NCBI GenBank assembly: GCA_902613915.1
Contig: CACMJB010000001.1
Coordinates: 62,001 to 126,000, forward strand
Length of the DNA: 64,000 bases
Direction: 5' to 3'
From: an uncultured Pelagibacteraceae bacterium
GTDB taxonomy: Bacteria; Pseudomonadota; Alphaproteobacteria; Pelagibacterales; Pelagibacteraceae
The position numbers and the translations under genes are program-made. Position 1 is the stretch's first letter; every line of letters starts with the position of its first letter. Under the pieces are notes generated by a model. The model worked only from the letters and a program-made list of their open reading frames with translations, was not told the DNA's origin and made no database searches. This document shows, one piece after another, positions 54,525 to 64,000 of the stretch.

Positions 54525-55261
54525 TTATTTACACAATTTTTATTGACACTTATTTTTGCTGTTCTCAAGCTCATTTTAAGAGAATTAAATATTAACATAT
54601 TTGTATTTAAATCACTTTTTAAATTTAAAACTGTTTTTAAAACTTCATTGGCTTGTAGTGAGCCCATTACACCAGCCACTGGAGAAAAAATTCCTTCAGT
54701 TTCGCAATTGTTTTCTAGAGCTGGTTGTTCTGGCATAAAACATCTATAACACGGTCCTTTTTTTGTGAAATTGAATTTAAATAGATGTCCATCAAAACGA
54801 CTTATAGCGGCGGAAATTAGAATCTTTTTATTTTTTTTACAAAAATCGTTTATTAAATATCTAGTTTCATAGTTATCAGTGCCATCGCAAATTATTTCAT
54901 AATTCTTCAGAATAGATTTTATATTTTTAAAAGTTAATCTAGATTTAAATGTTTTAATTTTAATATTTTTATAAATTTTTTTGACTTGGGCTTTAGCTTG
55001 TAAAACTTTATATTTATTTAAATCATTATTATTAAATAATATTTGTCTATTTAAATTACTTATTTCGACTTTGTCAGAATCTACTATACCTACATGACCA
55101 ATACCTGAGGCTGCTAAGTAAGTAAGCAGCGGACATCCTAAACCGCCCACCCCGATAATTAATATTTTTGCTTTTCTAATTTTTTTTTGACCTTCTATGC
55201 CAATTTTTTTAATAATTATTTGTTTTTCGAATCTTTTGAATTCTTTAAAATTAAAATTCAT
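54512..55261 (-). CDS. ThiF/MoeB/HesA-family adenylyltransferase
   Basis: ILIIGVGGLGCPLLTYLAASGIGHVGIVDSDKVEISNLNRQILF, CDGTDNYETRYLINDFC; ATG at 55261. Confidence 0.92.
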   Translation of the reverse strand: MNFNFKEFKRFEKQIIIKKIGIEGQKKIRKAKILIIGVGGLGCPLLTYLAASGIGHVGIVDSDKVEISNLNRQILFNNNDLNKYKVLQAKAQVKKIYKNIKIKTFKSRLTFKNIKSILKNYEIICDGTDNYETRYLINDFCKKNKKILISAAISRFDGHLFKFNFTKKGPCYRCFMPEQPALENNCETEGIFSPVAGVMGSLQANEVLKTVLNLKSDLNTNMLIFNSLKMSLRTAKISVNKNCVNKCIR

Positions 55262-55263
55262 TT

Positions 55264-55704
55264 TTATTTGGTTCCAGTTGAACCAAAGCCACCAGAACCA
55301 CGTTTTGTATCTTCTAGTGTTTTTACTTCTTTTAAAGTAGCTTTGACTACAGGACATAAGACCATTTGAGCAATCCGTGCACCATTTTCTACTAAAAAAC
55401 TTTTAGCACTTAAATTAATTAAGATAACTTTTAGTTCTCCCCTGTAATCAGCGTCAATTGTTCCTGGGGTATTCAAAACACTTATTTGATTTTTTGCTGC
55501 TAAACCAGATCGTGGCCTAATCTGAATCTCAAAGTTTTTAGGAATTGAGATAGCTAATCCTGTTGGAATAATAGCTGTAGATCCAGGTTTAATCTCGACA
55601 TTTTCATTTATATGTGCTGCAAGATCCAAACCAGAAGATCCTTCTGTTTCGTATTTTGGTAATACAACATTATCAGAAAGTCGTTTAATTAAAATTTTTG
55701 TCAT
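55264..55704 (-). CDS. dut: dUTP pyrophosphatase
   Basis: GSSGLDLAAHI, RPRSGLAAKNQISVLNTPGTIDADYRGE, RGSGGFGSTG; ATG at 55704. Confidence 0.96.
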   Translation of the reverse strand: MTKILIKRLSDNVVLPKYETEGSSGLDLAAHINENVEIKPGSTAIIPTGLAISIPKNFEIQIRPRSGLAAKNQISVLNTPGTIDADYRGELKVILINLSAKSFLVENGARIAQMVLCPVVKATLKEVKTLEDTKRGSGGFGSTGTK

Positions 55705-56911
55705 CAAGTAATTTATCCAACAAAATTTGTGCAATTTTATTAGCTATAAAACTTTTTTTATTTTTGGGAAAGTGTTTTATATTTCCTTTTTTATCAATCA
55801 TTGTAACTTTATTATAATCAGAGTTAAATCCAATATGCTCTTTAGAAACATCATTTGCAAAAATAAAATCACAATGTTTGTTTTTAATCTTACTTAAAGA
55901 ATTTTTAGTTAAATTTTCCGTTTCAGCAGCAAACCCAGCAACTATTCGAGGTCTGTTTTTATTATTTTTAGATAAATATTCTAAGATATCATTATTTTTT
56001 TTCAACTTTATAGAATTGTATTCGATTTCATCTTTTTTAATTTTTTTATTTTTTTTAAGAATTGGTTTAAAATCTGCTACGGCAGCTGCACAAACTGCTA
56101 AATCCACTGGCAAAGAATCTTTAACCTTGAGCATCATTTCATCTGCGGAAGTTACTTTTTTGATCCTAATATCTTGAGGCGCTTTGTAACTTGACGGACC
56201 AGCAATAACTGTTGTTTTAATGCCAAGCTTGTTTAATGCCACAGCTATTTCATAACCTTGCTTTCCACTAGATTCGTTAGAAATATATCTTACTGGATCA
56301 AGATATTCCCGCGTTGGACCCGTTGTTACCAATGCTTTAAAATTCTTTTTTTTAACAATGTCTTTTTTATCGAAATAATTCTTAAGATAGGAAAATATCT
56401 GTCTTGGACTAGACATTTTTCCCTCACCAAATTCACCACACGCCATTTCACCTTTTTCAGGACCTATGAATAAATATCCAAAATCTTGCAAAACTTTTAA
56501 ATTGGCTTGAGTAGCTTTATGTAACCACATCCTTACATTCATTGCAGGGACTAATAACACATCCTTATTTGAGGCTAGTAAAACAGTTGTTGCTAAATCT
56601 TCAGCTTTTCCAATTGTTAGTTTACTCATAAAATTAGCTGTTGTTGGCATTACAATTATTATGTCGGCCCACCTAGATAAAGATATGTGATCAATTTCAG
56701 CTTCAGCATCCTGATCGAATATTTTTTCATATGTTTTAGATTGGGTTAGGGTAGTAAGTGACAAAGGTGTTACAAATTCTTTTCCACTTTTAGTTAGAAT
56801 TGTTTTTATTTCTGAGCCATTCTTTCTTAACAATCTTATGAGGTCTAAAGACTTATAGGCTGCTATTCCTCCGCCAATAATTATTAAAATTTTCTTATTT
56901 TTTAGTTCCAT
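55685..56911 (-). CDS. coaBC: Phosphopantothenoylcysteine decarboxylase/synthetase
   Basis: GGGIAAYKSLDLIRLL, PAMNVRMW, TTGPTREYLDPVRYISNESSGKQGYEIA; ATG at 56911. Confidence 0.96.
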   Translation of the reverse strand: MELKNKKILIIIGGGIAAYKSLDLIRLLRKNGSEIKTILTKSGKEFVTPLSLTTLTQSKTYEKIFDQDAEAEIDHISLSRWADIIIVMPTTANFMSKLTIGKAEDLATTVLLASNKDVLLVPAMNVRMWLHKATQANLKVLQDFGYLFIGPEKGEMACGEFGEGKMSSPRQIFSYLKNYFDKKDIVKKKNFKALVTTGPTREYLDPVRYISNESSGKQGYEIAVALNKLGIKTTVIAGPSSYKAPQDIRIKKVTSADEMMLKVKDSLPVDLAVCAAAVADFKPILKKNKKIKKDEIEYNSIKLKKNNDILEYLSKNNKNRPRIVAGFAAETENLTKNSLSKIKNKHCDFIFANDVSKEHIGFNSDYNKVTMIDKKGNIKHFPKNKKSFIANKIAQILLDKLLDDKNFN

Positions 56912-56918
56912 ATTGAGA

Positions 56919-58493
56919 TTAAAATACCAGTAGCATAACAATTACAACACCAAAAAAACTCATAATAATGTTATTTCTAAAGTTTTTAATTTTCATCTGT
57001 TCTAATTCTAGATTTTTATTGCTAGGTCCAACACTTATTTTTCCTTCTGCCATAAGCTTCAAAGCGTAGTTTGCTTTATCCATCAATTCAGGGAAATCAG
57101 GAATTCTTTTAATTATTTCTGCAGAAGTATTTATTGCAGTATCAATAGTCTTTTTAGGCCCTTTCAGATTCTTTAACCAGTTTTCTAAAACTGGTTTTGA
57201 CACTTCCCAAATATTTGTTTCAGGATATAGTTTTCTTGCAACACCTTCGACTACTACCATGTTTTTTTGGAGTAACAATAAAGACGGTTGGGTTGCCATG
57301 TTAAACTTTTCTGTTATTTCAAATAATTGAGCCAGCAAATTTCCACCTGAAATGTCCTTAATAGACTGACCAAATATAGGCTCCCCAACAGACCTTAGAG
57401 CTTGAGCAAATTCATCTCTAGACGCTTCTTGAGGAACAAGTCCGGCTTGAAAATGTACGTCGGCAACTTTAACGTAATCTCTTTGAATAAATCCGTATAA
57501 AATTTCTGCTAAATATTTTCTGTTATTTTTATCCAACCTGCCCATAATCCCAAAATCAACAGGAACAATATTTCCTTTAGAGTCCACAAATAAATTTCCT
57601 TGATGCATATCTCCATGAAAGAAACCATCCCTTACAGCTTGTTTTAGAAAATGTTGTATTAAATTTTCTGCTAGTTTTTTTAAGTTAACACCTTGTTCTT
57701 CTAATTTTGTATGTTCCCTGATAGAAATACCTTCAACTTTATCTAAAGTAAGTATTTTTTTTGTTGTGTAGTTCCAGTAAATTTTAGGAACATTAAAGCC
57801 AAAATCAGATTTTGTATTTTCATATAATTCATTTGCAGCAGCGGCTTCAAATCTTAAATCCATTTCAATATTAGTTATCTCTCTCAATAAGTGAACAACC
57901 TCAACTAATTTAAGTCTTTTTGCTTTTGGGATTACGTTCTCAACTATGTATGCAAATAACATGAGTGCATCTAATTCTTCATTAAACAGTTTTTCTATCT
58001 CAGGTCTTAATATTTTGATTGCAACTTGTTTTTCTTGGTTCTCATTTTTTATTTTTGCTAGGTGAACTTGAGCAATAGATGCAGCTGCAATAGGTTCACT
58101 TATTTCAATAATATTGTTAAATTGTTTTTCTCCTATCTCTTTTTTGATAACTCTCTTGGCTTCATAAAGATCAAATGCCGGCACTTTATCTTGAAGTTTC
58201 TCTAATTCTTTAGCCATTTGATCTCCAATAATATCTGGCCTTGTAGCAAGGAATTGACCCAGCTTAATAAATGTGGTTCCCATGCCTTGCAAAGCTGAAC
58301 AAAGTTTTTCACCTGGTTTTTGGTTATTATCATAACGATTATTTTCTGTTCCAATTGAGATAAAACTAAAAAATAAATTTATCGGCAAAGGAATTTGATG
58401 AACTTGATTTATAACATCAACTGCCCCTGACGTAGACAACCTTCTAGCAATTTGAAATAATTTAAAAACTCTTTTTAACATTATATTTTCCAA
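56919..58493 (-). CDS. ubiB: UbiB-family ubiquinone biosynthesis kinase-like protein
   Basis: GTTFIKLGQFLATRPDIIG (KxGQ), AAASIAQVHLAKI, FHGDMHQGNLFVDSKGNIVPVDFGIMG. Confidence 0.95.
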   Translation of the reverse strand: MENIMLKRVFKLFQIARRLSTSGAVDVINQVHQIPLPINLFFSFISIGTENNRYDNNQKPGEKLCSALQGMGTTFIKLGQFLATRPDIIGDQMAKELEKLQDKVPAFDLYEAKRVIKKEIGEKQFNNIIEISEPIAAASIAQVHLAKIKNENQEKQVAIKILRPEIEKLFNEELDALMLFAYIVENVIPKAKRLKLVEVVHLLREITNIEMDLRFEAAAANELYENTKSDFGFNVPKIYWNYTTKKILTLDKVEGISIREHTKLEEQGVNLKKLAENLIQHFLKQAVRDGFFHGDMHQGNLFVDSKGNIVPVDFGIMGRLDKNNRKYLAEILYGFIQRDYVKVADVHFQAGLVPQEASRDEFAQALRSVGEPIFGQSIKDISGGNLLAQLFEITEKFNMATQPSLLLLQKNMVVVEGVARKLYPETNIWEVSKPVLENWLKNLKGPKKTIDTAINTSAEIIKRIPDFPELMDKANYALKLMAEGKISVGPSNKNLELEQMKIKNFRNNIIMSFFGVVIVMLLVF

Positions 58494-59185
58494 CCAGAAT
58501 GGATTGCTGAAATTCCATTTGATAAATTCCTATATTCTACATTAGAAAAACCATTCTTAATCATTAACTCACAAAGTTGTTTTTGATTATAAAATGAATC
58601 TATACTTTCAACTAGGTAATCGTAAGGCTTAGCAGAACCTACAATATATTTGCCTACTAACGGAATAATTTTTGAATATTGTTTATATAAAAAATTTAAT
58701 GCTTCATTATCTATTTTTGAAAATTCTAAGCACATAAATCGGCCACCTATTTTTAAAACCCTGTAAGCCTCTCTTAAAGATTTATTGATATCAGTAACAT
58801 TTCTTATTCCATAACTTATAGTGTAATAATCAAAAGAATTATCTTTTACAGGTAAAGCTTCAGCTGCAGCTTTTATCCACTCTATATTTTTATATTTTTT
58901 TAAATTTTTTTTTCCTTCCTCAAACATTTCATTATTCGGTTCTACACAAGTTATTTTTGTAGAATGATCAATTTGATTTGATAATAATTTTGCTATATCA
59001 CCCGTACCAGATGCAACATCAATAAGATTTGAATTTGGAGACGGGTTAAGCCAGCTAATGTATTTATCCTTCCAAATACGGTGAATTCCTAATGACATAA
59101 CATCATTCATCAAATCATATTTCCTATAAACTTTAGAAAATACAGAATTGACTAATTTTGTTTTATCCTGAATATTATTTTTCAT
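58481..59185 (-). CDS. ubiE: Ubiquinone/menaquinone methyltransferase UbiE
   Basis: VFSKVYRKYDLMNDVMSLGIHRIWKD, DVASGTGDIAKLL, YGIRNVTDINKSLREAYRVLKIGG. Confidence 0.97.
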   Translation of the reverse strand: MKNNIQDKTKLVNSVFSKVYRKYDLMNDVMSLGIHRIWKDKYISWLNPSPNSNLIDVASGTGDIAKLLSNQIDHSTKITCVEPNNEMFEEGKKNLKKYKNIEWIKAAAEALPVKDNSFDYYTISYGIRNVTDINKSLREAYRVLKIGGRFMCLEFSKIDNEALNFLYKQYSKIIPLVGKYIVGSAKPYDYLVESIDSFYNQKQLCELMIKNGFSNVEYRNLSNGISAIHSGWKI

Positions 59186-59196
59186 TAAATAATTAT

Positions 59197-60066
59197 ATGC
59201 CAGAATTACCGGAAGTTGAAGTTGTTAAAAGGTCTCTGACTAACAAAATCAAAAAATTAGTCGTTGAGGGAATAACAGTTAAAGATGAAAAACTAAGATA
59301 TAGAATAAATAAAAACAAATTAAAAATTCTAATAGGATTAAAGATTATCAAAATTTTAAGAAGGTCAAAGTTCTTATTATTTATATTTGAAAAAAATACT
59401 GTGATGCTTGTGCATCTTGGTATGACCGGCAAATTTTTCTTTATTAATGAGAAAGCCATAAAACTTAAAACAAGTTTTTACTATAATATAGATGAGTCTA
59501 AAGATAATAAACATAATAGACTAATATTCTCATTATCTAAAAAGCAGAAATTAATTTATAATGATATTAGGAAATTTGGTTTTATTAAAATCTTAGATGA
59601 GCGACATTTAAAGCACAATCTTCACCTTAAAAATTTAGGTCCCGAACCACTAGGTAATAGTTTTGATTTTAAATATTTTAAAAACTACTTAATTAATAGA
59701 AACAGAACTATTAAGGATATTTTAATGGATCAAAAGTTTGTGTCAGGGTTGGGTAATATTTATGTGAATGAAGTGCTTTTTTTAAGCAAAGTTAAACCAA
59801 CAAAAAAAACTTATTTGATTAAAAATAAAGAAATCCATGAAATAATTAAGAATACAAAAATAACTCTTAAAAAAGCAATATCCTTGGGTGGTTCAACCTT
59901 AAGAGATTTTTCTAGTGGCGATGGAAAAAAAGGTGAGTTTCAACAATATTTTTATGTTTATGGAAGAAAAGGAGAAAATTGCTTGAGTAAAAACTGTAAT
60001 AAAAAGATCATAAAAACAATTATAGGAAATAGAGCTACTTTTTACTGTCCTAAGTGCCAAAAATAA
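59197..60066 (+). CDS. mutM: Formamidopyrimidine-DNA glycosylase
   Basis: MPELPEVEVVKRSL N-terminus, C-terminal zinc finger C-x4-C-x16-C-x2-C; ATG at 59197. Confidence 0.97.
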   Translation: MPELPEVEVVKRSLTNKIKKLVVEGITVKDEKLRYRINKNKLKILIGLKIIKILRRSKFLLFIFEKNTVMLVHLGMTGKFFFINEKAIKLKTSFYYNIDESKDNKHNRLIFSLSKKQKLIYNDIRKFGFIKILDERHLKHNLHLKNLGPEPLGNSFDFKYFKNYLINRNRTIKDILMDQKFVSGLGNIYVNEVLFLSKVKPTKKTYLIKNKEIHEIIKNTKITLKKAISLGGSTLRDFSSGDGKKGEFQQYFYVYGRKGENCLSKNCNKKIIKTIIGNRATFYCPKCQK

Positions 60067-60110
60067 TAAAGTTGACCGTATGAAATCATTTATATATACA
60101 ATCGAAAAAA

Positions 60111-60371
60111 ATGCCTAACACTAAATCAGCAATAAGAAGAGTAAGAAGAGTTAAAAAACAAACTCAAGTTAACAGAATTAGAAAAAGTAAATACAAAAAT
60201 GCTATTAAGCAAATGGAACTTTTAATTAAAAACAAAGAGAAAGATAAAGCAAAAAAATATTTTTCCAAGTTTCAATCAATTCTAACGCAGGTTGCTAAAT
60301 CGGGTATAATAAATAGAAATACTACATCTAGAAAGATTTCTAGAATTTCAAAAAAAATCTACTCTAAATAA
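60111..60371 (+). CDS. rpsT: 30S ribosomal protein S20
   Basis: MPNTKSAIRRVRRVKKQTQVNRIRKSKYKNAIK; between mutM and dnaA. Confidence 0.95.
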   Translation: MPNTKSAIRRVRRVKKQTQVNRIRKSKYKNAIKQMELLIKNKEKDKAKKYFSKFQSILTQVAKSGIINRNTTSRKISRISKKIYSK

Positions 60372-60440
60372 TCAATTTAAAGTTGATCATTTAAAAAAAT
60401 TTAATCTACATTTAGTATCTTATAACCAAATATAGAAACT

Positions 60441-60470
60441 TAATTCAGTGAGTTGAATTATTTTTTTTTA
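60441..60470 (+). terminator. Probable Rho-independent terminator of rpsT
   Basis: TAATTCA-GTGAGT-TGAATTA followed by TTTTTTTTT. Confidence 0.6.
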
Positions 60471-60587
60471 TTCTATCTGCACGATAATTGTACAACCATT
60501 TTATAATTTTATTTTTAATTACAACCTCTACTTGGTTGCAAAAATTTTTTAAAAGTCGTTTAAAGGAATCTCTTAAGAATTTTCTAC

Positions 60588-61979
60588 ATGGAAAATAATA
60601 TTACAAAAAAACAAAACACTTTTATTTCTGAAGAAGAAAAAACATTAAATTGGAAAGAAATACAATCTACCTTTAAGAAAACTTTTGGAACCGAAGTGTA
60701 TAATAGTTGGTTGCAAAAAATATCTCTTGTTAAAGAATACAATGACTATTTAATTTTAGGAGTTCCCACTAGGTTTTTTAGAGACTGGATCGTATCAAGG
60801 TACTTAGATAAAATTTTAGAACAAGTAAAAAATTTTAAGCTAAGTTTGAATAGAATTGAGTTCAAAATAATTGAGGAGAATAAGCAAAACCAAGAATATT
60901 TGAAGATAAATGAGCTTAATAAAGTAACAGAAATCAAAGACTCTATTCTTAATTACAATAGACTAAATCCAAATCTTAATTTTGATAGTTTTATAGAGGG
61001 TAAAAGTAATGATATTGCCTTATCTTACTCTAAAAAGGTATGTGAGCATATTGCAAGATATAATCCATTATATATTTGTGGTGGAGTAGGCCTTGGAAAA
61101 ACTCATCTATTAAACGCTATCGGCTTAAAATTACAAAATAATAACAACGTAATGTTTATATCTGCAGAGAGATTCATGTATCACTTTATAAAATCAATTA
61201 AGAAAAACGATATGGTAAATTTTAAAGACTTTTTTAGAAAATCTTCAGTTTTTATAATAGATGATATTCAATTTATAAGCGGAAAAGAGAGCCTACAAGA
61301 AGAATTTTTTCATACTTTCAACAGTCTTATAGATAAAGGTTCTCAAATTATAATATCTGCAGACAGATCTCCGATGAAATTGGATAGAGTGCAAGATAGA
61401 ATTAAATCAAGATTAGCTGGCGGACTAGTTGTAGATATAGATCTTCCTGATTTAGAATTAAAAGTAAAAATAATTAAAAAGAAATTAGAAGAAATTCAAA
61501 ATCAATTTAAAGAGAATATAAAATTAAGCGAAGATGTAATTAATTATATAGCAACAGAAAGCAAAACAAATATCAGAGAATTAATCGGTGTACTTAACAG
61601 AGTAATTGCTTTTAGTAGAGTGCATAATAAAGAACTAACAATCAATGACTGTAAAAATATTTTACGAGATATCTTTAGTCAGATAAGAGTTATTACCGTT
61701 GATAAAATACAAAATGTAGTTTCAAACTATTTTAATATAGCTTTAAGCGAAATGTTGTCTCAAAGAAGATCAAGACCGCTTGCAAGACCAAGACAAATAG
61801 CCATGTATCTGGCGAAAAAAATGACAACTAGATCTCTACCCGAAATTGGAAGAAGATTTGCTAATCGTGACCACACTACAGTTATTCATGCTGTAAAAAC
61901 GATTACACGTCTATCCGAACAAGATGATGAAATGAGGAAAAATATCAATCAGATTAAAAGTTTACTTTTAGAACAATAA
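60588..61979 (+). CDS. dnaA: Chromosomal replication initiator DnaA
   Basis: YICGGVGLGKTHLLNAIG, FIIDDIQFISGKE, C-terminal GRRFANRDHTTVIHAVKTI. Confidence 0.99.
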   Translation: MENNITKKQNTFISEEEKTLNWKEIQSTFKKTFGTEVYNSWLQKISLVKEYNDYLILGVPTRFFRDWIVSRYLDKILEQVKNFKLSLNRIEFKIIEENKQNQEYLKINELNKVTEIKDSILNYNRLNPNLNFDSFIEGKSNDIALSYSKKVCEHIARYNPLYICGGVGLGKTHLLNAIGLKLQNNNNVMFISAERFMYHFIKSIKKNDMVNFKDFFRKSSVFIIDDIQFISGKESLQEEFFHTFNSLIDKGSQIIISADRSPMKLDRVQDRIKSRLAGGLVVDIDLPDLELKVKIIKKKLEEIQNQFKENIKLSEDVINYIATESKTNIRELIGVLNRVIAFSRVHNKELTINDCKNILRDIFSQIRVITVDKIQNVVSNYFNIALSEMLSQRRSRPLARPRQIAMYLAKKMTTRSLPEIGRRFANRDHTTVIHAVKTITRLSEQDDEMRKNINQIKSLLLEQ

Positions 61980-61983
61980 TTAA

Positions 61984-63096
61984 ATGCAATTCACAATTAA
62001 AAGAGACGTTTTATTAAAATCATTAAACTTTGTTCAGGGCGTTGTTGAGAAAAAAAATACTCTTCCAATTCTTTCTAACGTTCTACTACAGTTAAAAGAT
62101 AAAAAACTATCAATAGTGGCCACCGATCTAGATATAATATTTTATGATGAAATTTATGATGTCAAAATTGTTAGTGATGGAAGCACAACAACATCTGCGG
62201 CTATTCTCTATGATATTTTAAGAAAGATTTCATCTAATTCAGAATTAAACTTTGAATTAAAATCTGAAAATAAACTTAGTCTTAAAAGTGATAATTCAGA
62301 CTTTAATTTACTTTGTCTACCAACAGACAACTTCCCAACTTTTGCAGATGAATTTGAAGGTCAAGAAATTTCATTAAATAATAGTAGATTTCTAAAGTTA
62401 TTAAATAAAACTAAAACTTCGATATCTAATGATGACACTAGGCATTATTTAAATGGAATTTTCCTTCATATGACGGAAGCTCATGGAAGACAATTTTTAA
62501 CTGGTGTTGCTACTGACAGCCATCGACTTTCTTCAAGTAGTTTAGAAATTGATCAAAATAACTTCAATTCTCTAATTTTACCAAGAAAAACGGTTTTTCA
62601 GTTGTGTTCGTTATTAGCTGAAACTTCAGATCAATTAACAATGCAATCAAGTGAGAATAAAATTAAATTCACCCTAGGCAAGATGAAGCTAATTTCAAAA
62701 GTTATAGACGGAAAGTTTCCTGATTACAAAAAAGTTGTGCCTACATCAAATGATAAAATATTAACTGTTCCATCAAAAGATTTTGTTAACTCAATTGAAA
62801 GAGTGGCAAGTGTTTCTTTAGATAGAAAAGAAGGCGTAAAATTGGCAATTAACAAGGATAATGTTCAATTATCAGTTAATAGCGCTAACTCTGGGGATGG
62901 CAATGAAAAAATTAAAGCTGAATTTAGCTCTGAAAATTTGAATATAAGCTTCAATTCAAAATATTTGATAGATATTGCATCAGAAATTGAAGATAAAAAT
63001 TTAAAAATTAATTTAAAAGACTCAGTATCACCTGTCCTTATAGAAGATCTTTCAGATAAAAATAGTTATTACGTTATAATGCCAATGAAAATCTAA
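61984..63096 (+). CDS. dnaN: DNA polymerase III beta sliding clamp
   Basis: LNFVQGVVEKKNTLPILSNVLLQ, ATDSHRLS, C-terminal YYVIMPMKI. Confidence 0.98.
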   Translation: MQFTIKRDVLLKSLNFVQGVVEKKNTLPILSNVLLQLKDKKLSIVATDLDIIFYDEIYDVKIVSDGSTTTSAAILYDILRKISSNSELNFELKSENKLSLKSDNSDFNLLCLPTDNFPTFADEFEGQEISLNNSRFLKLLNKTKTSISNDDTRHYLNGIFLHMTEAHGRQFLTGVATDSHRLSSSSLEIDQNNFNSLILPRKTVFQLCSLLAETSDQLTMQSSENKIKFTLGKMKLISKVIDGKFPDYKKVVPTSNDKILTVPSKDFVNSIERVASVSLDRKEGVKLAINKDNVQLSVNSANSGDGNEKIKAEFSSENLNISFNSKYLIDIASEIEDKNLKINLKDSVSPVLIEDLSDKNSYYVIMPMKI

Positions 63097-63226
63097 GATT
63101 TTCAAAATTTAGAATAAAATTTATTTTTTGCCCTAGAACTGTTGATACACCATCATTCTAAGTCATTGTGTTCAGTAGCTGTTTTATATTAAGACAAAAA
63201 AATGATATAAAACTTTATCAAAAAAA

Positions 63227-64000
63227 ATGTCAAAAAATTCTGTTTTAGATAAAAAAAAAGCATCTTATGGTGCAGATGCCATTAAGGTATTAAAAGGTTT
63301 AGATGCCGTAAGGAAAAGACCAGGTATGTACATTGGTGATACTGATGATGGATCAGGATTACACCATATGGTTTTCGAGGTTGTAGATAATTCTATAGAT
63401 GAGGCATTAGCCGGATATTGTAAAAATATAACAGTATCAATTAATTCAGATGATACGGTTTCAGTTGAGGATGACGGCCGAGGAATACCGGTTGATATGC
63501 ATAAAGGTGAAAAAATATCAGCTGCAGAGGTTATTATGACCCAATTACACGCTGGAGGTAAATTTGATCATGACTCATATAAAGTGTCAGGAGGTTTGCA
63601 TGGAGTTGGAGTTTCAGTTGTAAATGCATTATCTGAAAAACTTGATTTAAACATATATAGAGATGGAAATGAGTATGAGATTAAATTTAAAGATGGTAAC
63701 TCTATAAAACCTTTAAAGAAAATAGGAAAAACTAAAAAAAAAGGAACAAGAATTAATTTTTTACCATCCAAAGAAATTTTTTCATCGATTAAATTTAGTT
63801 CCTCAATTTTAGAGAAAAGAATAAGAGAGCTTGCATTTCTAAATAAAGGAATTGGAATTAAATTAATAGATAACACTACAAAAAAATCTAAAGAAATTTT
63901 ACATAAATATGATGGCGGAATTCTAGAATTTGTTAAACATATAAACAATAAAAAACCCATTTTAGTAAACAAAAATGAAAAAGAGGTCTTTAAAAAGCCT
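63227..64000 (+). CDS. gyrB: DNA gyrase subunit B, N-terminal part (runs off window; not in ORF track)
   Basis: [60 protein letters not shown]; open to the window end. Confidence 0.98.
   Translation, partial: MSKNSVLDKKKASYGADAIKVLKGLDAVRKRPGMYIGDTDDGSGLHHMVFEVVDNSIDEALAGYCKNITVSINSDDTVSVEDDGRGIPVDMHKGEKISAAEVIMTQLHAGGKFDHDSYKVSGGLHGVGVSVVNALSEKLDLNIYRDGNEYEIKFKDGNSIKPLKKIGKTKKKGTRINFLPSKEIFSSIKFSSSILEKRIRELAFLNKGIGIKLIDNTTKKSKEILHKYDGGILEFVKHINNKKPILVNKNEKEVFKKP

Noticed and set aside
60524-60541. Weak hairpin CAACC-tctactt-GGTTG upstream of dnaA
   Set aside because: Only a 5-bp stem; not distinguishable from chance without conservation data.
60372-60587. Possible oriC upstream of dnaA
   Set aside because: AT-rich, but I found no convincing cluster of TTATNCACA DnaA boxes; GC-skew analysis of the full chromosome would be needed.
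63568-63972. Minus-strand 134-aa ORF at the window end
   Set aside because: Antisense to gyrB, which the track omits because it has no stop inside the window.

Overview
This AT-rich window has short spacers and many overlapping genes, and it reads as a streamlined alphaproteobacterial chromosome, most likely SAR11/Pelagibacterales. That assignment is inference from gene content and composition. It is mostly housekeeping: lolA-ftsK, ubiH-like, mnmE-mnmG-rsmG-parA-parB, holA-lptE-leuS, a SAR11-type porin, dapB/nth/pfkB, dnaJ-dnaK-grpE, lpoA-like/rsmI/BON lipoprotein, maeB, murJ-trpS-nfu-glucosaminidase, tsaB/fur/miaB/phoH/ybeY/lnt/metK, nusA-infB-rbfA-rpsO-pnp, fabI-fabB-fabA/irr, katG, moeB/dut/coaBC/ubiB/ubiE/mutM, rpsT, dnaA-dnaN-gyrB (gyrB runs off the end). 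I found no tRNA, rRNA, CRISPR array or transposon. The items most worth a second look are: (1) a 39-codon ArfA-like ribosome-rescue ORF missing from the ORF track; (2) a near-identical TTTAGAAnnaTTATAAACT element in the irr/fabA spacer and in front of katG, suggesting Irr control of a catalase-peroxidase cassette; (3) two parS-like palindromes inside rsmG just upstream of parA; (4) several divergent gene pairs whose start codons abut or overlap; (5) an unlisted 56-aa two-TM protein coupled to dapB; (6) an 18-bp palindrome upstream of the porin. All product calls come from reading the translations; no database search was run.
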